Assembly (NCBI GenBank): GCA_028707675.1
Contig: JAQWAM010000017.1
Span: forward strand, 1-11,137
Reading direction: 5' to 3'
Origin: Kiritimatiellia bacterium
GTDB lineage: Bacteria > Verrucomicrobiota > Kiritimatiellia > RFP12 > UBA1067
Length of the DNA: 11,137 nt
The position numbers and the translations under genes are program-made. This document shows positions 6,192-11,137 of this stretch, piece by piece. How positions within the stretch are numbered: position 1 is the first letter of the stretch; each line of letters starts with the position of its first letter. Under the pieces are notes generated by a model, which was not told where the DNA came from, did not search any database, and saw only the letters and a list, made by a program, of their open reading frames with translations.

Positions 6192-7198
6192 GCGGTTCCG
6201 ACAAAGCACGGATTTTTCTGGAACCCAAGTCCGTCTCCGGGGCGGGCGTGGGCAACGACCCCTTGGTGCTGCTGGAACTGATCCAGCGGCTCAAGGTGCG
6301 GGACGTGATGACATCCGATCTGGCGACGGTGCCGCGGTCGGCGGCTTTGCGTGACGCGCAGGAGCTGATGCGGCGGAAGAAGATCAGCGGGGTGCCGGTG
6401 GAGGAGGACGGGCGTTTCTTCGGCCTGGTCAGCATTGACGACATTATCCGTGCCTTGGGCGGCGGGTATATCGGGGACGCTTGCGGCAAGCACATGACGA
6501 CCAAGCTGGTAGTGCTGGAAGAAGACATGCCCATATCGTTTGCCCTGCGTTATTTCGGGCGCTACCATTACGGGCGTTTCCCGGTGCTCAACCGTGAGCG
6601 GCGGCTGGTCGGCATCATCTGCCAGCGCGACATCAACCGTGTGCTGCTGGTTGAGCTTTCCAAGGAACTGAACCGCCTGGAGATGGCGTCGGGCAAAGAA
6701 TTGACCCCAGAGGGCTTGCCCGACTTATACCTGGTGCGTGAATTCACTGTCTGCAAATATGATTTCGAGAACGCGGGCAAGGCCGCCAATGAGATCAAGC
6801 ATCTGCTGCAGGCGCGTAAGTTGCCCCCTAAGCTGATACGGCGGATCGCGGTGGCGGCGTATGAACTGGAGATCAACCTGTGCGTCCATTCCGACGGCGG
6901 CATGCTTTCCTGCCGGATCGCCGACGGTAAGGCCGAGGTGGTGGCCCGGGACGCGGGACCGGGCATCGAGGATGTGGAGTGGGCCTGCCGGGACGGCACT
7001 TCAACAGCCAACGAATGGATAAGGTCGCTCGGTTTCGGCGCCGGCATGGGGCTGGTCAATGTCAAGCGGGTGGCGGACGAGTTCGATGTCAAATCGAAAA
7101 AAGGCTCCGGCACAACTGTCCGGGCAGCCGTGATGGTCAAAGGGGTAGAGATTAGCCCGCAGCGCGCGGAACGCGAACAAACGAAGGGGATAACGTGA
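6188..7198 (+). CDS. CBS-CBS-HATPase regulatory protein (RsbW-like ATPase domain)
   Basis: This 336-residue soluble protein has two CBS domains at about 36-90 (VRDVMTSDLATVPRSAALRD ... ISGVPV) and 97-153, then a GHKL ATPase at about 184-317. The ATPase has the N-box AYELEINLCVHS with Glu226 and Asn230, the G1 box RDAGPGI at 254-260, and the G2 box GFGAGMGLVNVKRVADEF at 282-299. There is no phospho-acceptor His domain, so it resembles anti-sigma or serine-kinase switch proteins rather than a two-component kinase. CBS pairs usually bind adenosyl ligands (AMP, ATP, NAD or SAM), which suggests control by the cell's energy or redox state. The ATG at 6188 overlaps the DRTGG stop; the frame is open from 6152, but that extension lies inside the DRTGG gene. 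A short linker (about 154-183) joins the CBS and ATPase parts. The substrate is not known. Confidence 0.88.
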   Translation: MSGSDKARIFLEPKSVSGAGVGNDPLVLLELIQRLKVRDVMTSDLATVPRSAALRDAQELMRRKKISGVPVEEDGRFFGLVSIDDIIRALGGGYIGDACGKHMTTKLVVLEEDMPISFALRYFGRYHYGRFPVLNRERRLVGIICQRDINRVLLVELSKELNRLEMASGKELTPEGLPDLYLVREFTVCKYDFENAGKAANEIKHLLQARKLPPKLIRRIAVAAYELEINLCVHSDGGMLSCRIADGKAEVVARDAGPGIEDVEWACRDGTSTANEWIRSLGFGAGMGLVNVKRVADEFDVKSKKGSGTTVRAAVMVKGVEISPQRAEREQTKGIT

Positions 7199-7228
7199 AC
7201 GCCGAACGCCGAACATCGAACGTTGAAG
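7194..7228. repeat. Heptamer tandem repeat between the CBS-HATPase and second DRTGG genes
   Basis: Five adjacent 7-mers read CGTGAAC, GCCGAAC, GCCGAAC, ATCGAAC and GTTGAAG, with the core GAAC repeated every 7 bases. The first copy contains the TGA stop of the CBS-HATPase gene. A looser GAAC-like pattern runs back into the last codons of that gene (7165-7185). Such GAAC heptamer arrays are a recurrent intergenic repeat type in some bacterial lineages. Confidence 0.6.
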
Positions 7229-7247
7229 TTATAGGTAAGGTGTGTTT

Positions 7248-7589
7248 ATGAAACTGAAGGATATGATTGTCGCGTGCGGTTTGGACCCGGTCAATGTGCC
7301 GGATGCGGAAGCCGAGATCAGGTCGGCCTACACGTCAGACCTTTTGAGTGATGTGGTGGCGCATTGTCCCGAGGGCGCGATTTTGATAACGGTGCAGAAC
7401 CATAAAAACACCGTGGCGGTGTGTACGCTGGTAGGTGCGCCTGCCATCCTGATCGCTCACAAGCGGGAAATCCCCGCAGATATGCGTGAGGCGGCGACGC
7501 GGGAGGGCGTGGCATTACTGCACACTTCCGACAGCCAGTTTGCCGTCTCATGCAAGGTCGGCGCGGTTCTGGGCATAGATTCGCGTTAG
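7248..7589 (+). CDS. DRTGG-domain protein, second copy
   Basis: This 113-residue soluble protein is a second DRTGG-type domain, diverged from the first. The shared block is YTSDLLSDVVAHCPEGAILI at about 27-46, matching SDLMSDVLLV in the first copy. It is followed by TVQNHKNTVAVCTLVGAPAILIA and a C-terminal HTSDSQFAVSCKVG stretch. The chosen ATG at 7248 has AAGG 7 bases upstream; a GTG at 7242 would add two residues. It lies about 50 bases after the CBS-HATPase gene across the heptamer repeat and is probably in the same transcript. Having two different DRTGG proteins around one CBS-HATPase suggests they are non-redundant partners. Cysteines at 11, 41, 61 and 103 form no known cluster motif. 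Domain assignment is good; the function is unknown. Confidence 0.8.
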   Translation: MKLKDMIVACGLDPVNVPDAEAEIRSAYTSDLLSDVVAHCPEGAILITVQNHKNTVAVCTLVGAPAILIAHKREIPADMREAATREGVALLHTSDSQFAVSCKVGAVLGIDSR

Positions 7590-7666
7590 AACCAGCACGG
7601 TCGTGTCAATCATTGCCGTGAGGGATGAACATTCTTAAGTCCCGCGATGTTAACGCGTCCCATTTG

Positions 7667-8659
7667 TCACGCGCGCGTTTCACGCAGGTTGCGCGTGAGT
7701 GCGGAGATGATGTTCTCTTCGGTGATGATGCCCAGCACATTGCTTTTGCCCTTTGCACGGACCAGCGCCAGATGCTTGCGGTGCTTGCGCATCAACGGCA
7801 GAACGTCATCGGCCTGCAGGTCCGCGTCGACAAAGAGCGGCGCCTGCATGTAGTCAGCGGCACAGTTGCGGGACGGGTCCGGCGCGGCGATCATGATGTC
7901 CAGAACGTTTAGCACACCTACACACGATTGATTGTCGGTGTCGAAAACCGGCAACCGGGTGTGTCCGGAGTCCCTGACCAACCCATAGCATTGCGAGAGC
8001 ATGGCGTTTGCCGTTGTTTTAGTCACCTGCGGCAAAGGAGTCATTAACTGTGCGGCTGTCTGCGCGTGAAGCGTCAGCACACGGTTGATCATCATGCGCT
8101 CGAAGGCCGTTATGCGTGATCCGTCCTTGGCGTCGCTGACAACATTCTGCAAGTATTCGCGCGTCATCAGAAAACGCCGGTCGCCCTCTCCGCTATTGGG
8201 CGTGAGCCACTGGGTCAGCAGCATGACCAGGCCGGTTAACGGGGTCAGCATTCTTTCAATGACGTAAAAAGGCCGGATCACATACATCGTTCGCCGCAAA
8301 GGGCGTGTCGTAAAGAACAGCTTCGGCAGATATTCGCTGAAGCACAGCACCATCAAGGCCATCACGAACTGCCAGACGATTTGCGCGGCAGGGTAATTGC
8401 GCAGATGCAATTGCGCCAAACCGGCCGAAAGCGTCGCGAAAGCTACATTCATCAGGTTGTTGCCGATCAGGATTGTCGCGAGAAAGCTTTGCATATCTGA
8501 AAGACATTTATCAAGCATGGCCGCCGCCTTTGAGCCAGAACGCACCAAATGCGCCAGCCGCGCCCGATTGATGCATAACGTGCCTGTTTCCATGCCAGAG
8601 AAGAAAGCGCTTCCCATGAAACAGAATAGCAAAAATAAAATGTGCAGCTCAGTTGTCAC
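7667..8659 (-). CDS. Short CNNM/CBS membrane protein lacking the CorC_HlyC domain
   Basis: This 330-residue integral membrane protein belongs to the CNNM (DUF21)/hemolysin-related family. Known members are linked to Mg2+ or Co2+ transport or efflux. The old hemolysin label has no support here. The first helix runs into GSAFFSGMETG at 16-26, the family's small-residue motif. Further hydrophobic helices lie at about 61-85, 93-110 and 126-150. SEYLPK at 108-113 replaces the usual GE-x-x-PK. A CBS pair follows at about 202-260 and 266-320. The CorC_HlyC C-terminal domain of longer members is absent, so the protein ends shortly after the second CBS. The start is GTG at 8659, overlapping the upstream stop as GTGA, with GAGGA about 10 bases ahead. 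It is the last gene of a three-gene operon. It probably works with, and may heteromerise with, the upstream paralogue. Confidence 0.87.
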   Translation of the reverse strand: MTTELHILFLLFCFMGSAFFSGMETGTLCINRARLAHLVRSGSKAAAMLDKCLSDMQSFLATILIGNNLMNVAFATLSAGLAQLHLRNYPAAQIVWQFVMALMVLCFSEYLPKLFFTTRPLRRTMYVIRPFYVIERMLTPLTGLVMLLTQWLTPNSGEGDRRFLMTREYLQNVVSDAKDGSRITAFERMMINRVLTLHAQTAAQLMTPLPQVTKTTANAMLSQCYGLVRDSGHTRLPVFDTDNQSCVGVLNVLDIMIAAPDPSRNCAADYMQAPLFVDADLQADDVLPLMRKHRKHLALVRAKGKSNVLGIITEENIISALTRNLRETRA

Positions 8660-9969
8660 AGGAGGCCGTCCTCGTCATTTGTATCGTAGCCGATATCATA
8701 CTCGTCAGGCGGCAGGCCTTCCTCTTCCGGTTCCGGCCTTTCCAGAATTTCAATAAGCACATCCTGTATGCGCCGTTTGCGCATGCTGCGTACTGTGACC
8801 CGGCAGCCCTGCGCTTCCACGGTCTGCCCGACGCGCGGCAGCATCCCGCCGGCGTGGAATGTGATCCAGCCCGCGATGCGGTCGGAGTCGTCGGCATCCA
8901 GTTCCATTTCCAACTGGTGGTTGATCTCGTCGAGGCTGGCGGATCCGTCGGCCAGCCAGACCTCATCTTGCAGCCTGCGTATCACAGAACCTTCGATTAT
9001 GCCGTCCTTAGCCACCGGCGCGGTTATCAGTTCCAGAATGTCGCCGCGCGTGATCAGACCTGCGGTTCCGCCATATTCGTCCAGAACGCATGCGATATGT
9101 TTGCCGCTGCGCTGAAAAGTCACCAGCAGGTCGTCCAAAGCCACATTTTCCGGAACGAACAACGCCGGCATGGTGGCTTTACGAACGTCATGGACGGGGT
9201 CAAGCAGAAACTGCACCGTATCCAAGAACCCCTCGATGGCGTCGGGCGATCTGACATATACCGGCATATAACGGTGCCTGGCTTTGCGGGCGGTTTCGAT
9301 CTGCTGATCAGGCGGAGTGTCGAGATCGAGCCCGACCATATCCACGCGCGGGGTCATCTCGTCACTGGCCATCAGTTCGGAAAGCCGCATGATGCCCTCC
9401 ATCATGGAAGCTTCCTCAGCGTCGAGAACCCCCTGTTCCTCTCCCATCTCGACCATTGTCATCAGTTCGTCATTAGAGAGAGCGCGTCGCTCGCGGCGCA
9501 AAGATTTTTTAAACACCTTGGAGCCGGTTGTGAGCGCCAGGCTGAAAGGGCGCAGCAGGCGCAGCCAGAAGGTCACCAGCCGCACACAAAAAGGGGCGAG
9601 GCGCTCGGCGTTTATGATGGCCAGACGTTTAGGGGTGACCTCGCCGAACAGCAGCAGGGCGACGGTCATGACGGGAATGGCTATAAACTCTCCGCGTCCC
9701 GGGAAAATCTCTTCAAAAAGCAGGTAGCCGAGGCTGGCAATGGAAAAATTTGTGAGCGAGTTGCCGACCAGAATGGTGGACAGAACCATGCCGGGGGCGC
9801 TGAGCAGGGTTTCCAGCCGCGCACCGGACTCGGGGTCACGGTTCCTGATCCTTTGCATCTGGATCGGCGACAGCGAAAACAGCACTGTTTCGCTTCCTGA
9901 AAAGCAGGCCGAGAGCACGAAAAGAACGAGCAGCGCCAAGCCTGTCAGCAATAGTGTAATAATACTCAT
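8656..9969 (-). CDS. CNNM/CBS/CorC_HlyC family membrane protein (hemolysin-related, TlyC/CorC-like)
   Basis: This 437-residue member of the CNNM family has the complete bacterial layout. The first helix ends in ACFSGSETVLFSLS at 21-34. Further hydrophobic segments lie at about 61-85 and 95-110, with the signature GEVTPKRLA at 109-117. A CBS pair spans about 203-318, with the hallmark VLDEYGGTAGLIT at 295-307. The C-terminal CorC_HlyC (transporter-associated) domain covers about 326-410. An acidic tail of about 27 residues (EPEEEGLPPDEYD and beyond) ends the protein. Family members are proposed Mg2+ or divalent-cation transport proteins in the inner membrane. The ATG at 9969 overlaps the stop of the LolA-like gene as ATGA, and its own stop overlaps the next gene's GTG, so all three are translationally coupled. 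Confidence 0.92.
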   Translation of the reverse strand: MSIITLLLTGLALLVLFVLSACFSGSETVLFSLSPIQMQRIRNRDPESGARLETLLSAPGMVLSTILVGNSLTNFSIASLGYLLFEEIFPGRGEFIAIPVMTVALLLFGEVTPKRLAIINAERLAPFCVRLVTFWLRLLRPFSLALTTGSKVFKKSLRRERRALSNDELMTMVEMGEEQGVLDAEEASMMEGIMRLSELMASDEMTPRVDMVGLDLDTPPDQQIETARKARHRYMPVYVRSPDAIEGFLDTVQFLLDPVHDVRKATMPALFVPENVALDDLLVTFQRSGKHIACVLDEYGGTAGLITRGDILELITAPVAKDGIIEGSVIRRLQDEVWLADGSASLDEINHQLEMELDADDSDRIAGWITFHAGGMLPRVGQTVEAQGCRVTVRSMRKRRIQDVLIEILERPEPEEEGLPPDEYDIGYDTNDEDGLL

Positions 9970-10739
9970 GGTTCGGAAACATCGTCAACGGTCAGGCGGG
10001 TACGGTGTCCGCTGCCCAGAGACTCTATCTCCATATCGCGTATCATCCAGCGGTCGCCGGTCTTCTTGACCCTTTGCACCCACATGCGGCGCACGGCGTC
10101 GCCTTGCGGGTCGAGCTGCTCGGCTTGCATGACACAGCGCAAACGCCGGTCGACCCAGACTCTCACCGCCGAACAGCCGGGTATCGGCGCGGGCGGCACC
10201 GTGACCAGGATGTCGCAGTCGCGCCCGTTGCGGCTTTCGCCTCTGGGAGTGTCGTAGAAACGCGCGTCTTTCCACCAAAGGAAATCAAGCGTCAGATCCA
10301 GCCAGGTCATGTCGGTGCCGCGCACGCGTCCGGCGAAAGATGGCGCTTCGACCGGACTCTGTTCCGGCCCCTTGAACAATTTTATCCGGGCCGGGCGGTC
10401 GCCGTTGCGCGTCATCACGGCCCTTTCCTCCAAGGTGTCGCCTGCGGGACCCAGCAGCAGCACTTCCGCGGTGGGCGGCGAAGCGCCCCAGTCCATCAGG
10501 AGCTTGTAGGGGTGCTCGGCCAGGACTATGCCGCGCAGCTTGCGCACCGTAAGCGTGCCTTTCAATAAAAGCCTGTCGGTAGGTATGAGGTCCCGGCAGG
10601 CGTTCAATATCTGCACGGCTGTCAAATTTTCATCTGCCACACCCTCTTCGGTGGAGGGTCGGGCGGGATCGCCTGACGCGGCGAGAGCGCCGGTGAACGC
10701 GAAGAGCGGTATCCAGATCAGCAGAAAGTTTTTCTTCAA
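9966..10739 (-). CDS. Exported LolA-like outer-membrane lipoprotein-sorting family protein
   Basis: This 257-residue protein begins with a signal peptide, KK then a hydrophobic run NFLLIWIPLFAFTGALA, with probable cleavage after ALA near residue 20. No lipobox cysteine is present, so a soluble periplasmic protein is expected. The body has features of the outer-membrane lipoprotein-sorting (LolA-like) family: GTLTVRK, DLTLDFLWWKDARFYD at 148-163, GRDCDILV, VRVWVDRRLRCVMQAEQLD at 192-210 and a final lipocalin-like strand pair. This fits a half-barrel that binds lipid or lipoprotein. The start is a TTG at 10737-10739, chosen because it gives the signal peptide and lies about 60 bases after a good promoter. 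The frame runs on to 10871, but that start lies upstream of the promoter. GGGGT sits 4 bases ahead, a short spacing. The specific cargo is unknown, and the link with CNNM proteins is contextual. Confidence 0.72.
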   Translation of the reverse strand: MKKNFLLIWIPLFAFTGALAASGDPARPSTEEGVADENLTAVQILNACRDLIPTDRLLLKGTLTVRKLRGIVLAEHPYKLLMDWGASPPTAEVLLLGPAGDTLEERAVMTRNGDRPARIKLFKGPEQSPVEAPSFAGRVRGTDMTWLDLTLDFLWWKDARFYDTPRGESRNGRDCDILVTVPPAPIPGCSAVRVWVDRRLRCVMQAEQLDPQGDAVRRMWVQRVKKTGDRWMIRDMEIESLGSGHRTRLTVDDVSEP

Positions 10740-10805
10740 AATTACCCCGGTGTGCGTTTGGTGCAGCGCGATCCGCTTGCCGCAGTTACCCGCGCTTTTG
10801 TTGGA

Positions 10806-10834
10806 GTTATACCAAAAACGCGCCAACCGCGCAA
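10806..10834 (-). promoter_or_regulatory. Sigma-70-type promoter of the LolA-like/CNNM operon
   Basis: On the minus strand, TTGCGC (10829-10834) and TATAAC (10806-10811) are exactly 17 bases apart, with an extended -10 TGG just before the hexamer. Transcription would start near 10799, about 60 bases upstream of the TTG start codon. This placement is the main argument against the longer reading frame that begins at 10871. Confidence 0.6.
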
Positions 10835-10890
10835 CACAGGGCGCGGATTCAGATAAGTCGCCCCTTGCCAAAAATAGAATTGCTGGATGA

Positions 10891-10992
10891 TTATGACTTT
10901 ACCAGACGGACTAATTCGTCCAAACTGCTGTCAGTAGGCATGGCGAAGAGGCAGCGGCCGTTGCTGTGGTCATTTCCGGAGAGCGGTAAGTG
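10891..10992 (-). other. Short coding-like tail after the hsdM stop (possible gene remnant)
   Basis: In a different frame from hsdM, the minus strand reads LPLSGNDHSNGRCLFAMPTD and then SSLDELVRLVKS before a TAA at 10891-10893. It is open back into the end of hsdM, but no good start codon precedes it except an internal ATG at 10941 that would encode only 16 residues. The amino-acid composition looks protein-like. It may be the C-terminus of a decayed gene, or chance. I do not recognise the family. Confidence 0.25.
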
Positions 10993-11137
10993 CGGCGGTG
11001 ATTTCGCGGCCTTTGGCTTCGATCAGGGCGAGGAGGTCGGCGGGGGTGCGGTCGTCGACCTCGGGCTTTTTGTTGGGGTTCACGGCCTTGAGGTCGTAGA
11101 CGGCGTCTTCGATCTCGCCGGCTTTGGCCAGATCGGA
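10970..11137 (-). CDS. hsdM: C-terminal end of a probable type I restriction-modification DNA methyltransferase (M subunit)
   Basis: The last 55 codons of a gene entering from the right edge end at TGA 10970-10972. The tail reads AVYDLKAVNPNKKPEVDDRT, followed by PADLLALIEAKGREITAALT. This matches what I recall of the C-terminal end of HsdM-type N6-adenine methylases (the DLKAVNP...TP-x-LL-x-LIEAKGRE pattern). The catalytic NPPF/Y domain lies outside the window, so the call rests on the tail alone. The usual neighbours hsdS and hsdR are not downstream on this strand. They would have to lie upstream, to the right, or be missing. The frame is intact to the window edge. Confidence 0.6.
   Translation of the reverse strand, partial: SDLAKAGEIEDAVYDLKAVNPNKKPEVDDRTPADLLALIEAKGREITAALTALRK

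Noticed and set aside
7590..7666. Intrinsic terminator between the convergent second DRTGG and short CNNM genes
   Set aside because: The only stem is CACGG/CCGTG with a long loop and no T-run, too weak to call.
8653..9900. Plus-strand open frame of 415 codons antisense to the long CNNM gene
   Set aside because: The minus strand carries clear CNNM, CBS and CorC_HlyC motifs. The plus frame has none and is His/Gln-rich.
10740..10871. Longer start for the LolA-like protein (TTG at 10871)
   Set aside because: It would lie upstream of the promoter at 10806-10834 and would bury the signal peptide at residue 45.
10904..10918. Terminator hairpin GGAC/GTCC after hsdM
   Set aside because: A 4-bp stem without an adjacent T-run is expected by chance.
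1..11137. CRISPR arrays, tRNA or rRNA genes, insertion sequences
   Set aside because: No spaced direct repeats, cloverleaf-like sequences, rRNA motifs or transposase frames were seen by eye.

Overview
The window carries a compact chromosomal segment of what looks like an obligately anaerobic, fermentative, Gram-negative bacterium with moderately high GC by eye. Two observations support this. There is a complete multi-subunit, NAD(P)-linked [FeFe]-hydrogenase operon, and there is an exported LolA-like (outer-membrane lipoprotein-sorting type) protein, which implies an outer membrane. The gene mix (hydrogenase with DRTGG and CBS/HATPase companions, nagB, tandem CNNM/CBS membrane proteins, heptamer-type intergenic repeats) would suit a PVC-group anaerobe such as Kiritimatiellota or Lentisphaerota, or a Desulfobacterota-like lineage. 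That placement is a guess, since no phylogenetic marker is present.

Layout from left to right. (1) 1-326, minus strand: the N-terminal 108 residues of glucosamine-6-phosphate deaminase (nagB), running off the left edge. (2) 327-526: a 200-base spacer with two stacked inverted repeats upstream of nagB. (3) 527-5551, minus strand: a five-gene operon read hndA (NuoE-like), a free-standing HATPase, hndB (2Fe-2S thioredoxin-like), hndC (NuoF-like flavoprotein), hndD (catalytic H-cluster subunit). (4) 5552-5849: a divergent promoter region of about 300 bases, with candidate promoters on both strands, a dyad over the hydrogenase promoter and a 7-bp-periodic repeat. (5) 5850-7589, plus strand: DRTGG-domain protein, then a CBS-CBS-HATPase (RsbW-like) protein, then a second DRTGG-domain protein. 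(6) 7667-10739, minus strand: a three-gene operon with 4-bp stop/start overlaps, read LolA-like exported protein, CNNM/CBS/CorC_HlyC protein, shorter CNNM/CBS protein. It has a good sigma-70-type promoter at 10806-10834. (7) 10970-11137, minus strand: the last 55 codons of a probable type I restriction-modification methyltransferase (hsdM), followed by a short out-of-frame coding-like tail.

How the parts fit. HndA, HndB, HndC and HndD together contain the 2Fe-2S, 4Fe-4S, FMN, NAD(P) and H-cluster sites of a soluble hydrogenase of the electron-bifurcating/confurcating (HndABCD or HydABC) class. Such enzymes couple NAD(P)H and reduced ferredoxin to H2. Two ATP-binding GHKL proteins without a histidine phospho-acceptor domain sit inside and beside this operon, and two DRTGG proteins bracket the second one. 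I read these as a hydrogenase-linked regulatory module, possibly partner switching or nucleotide sensing. This is the most interesting part of the window, but its function is inference. The LolA-like/CNNM operon is an unrelated envelope or ion-homeostasis unit.
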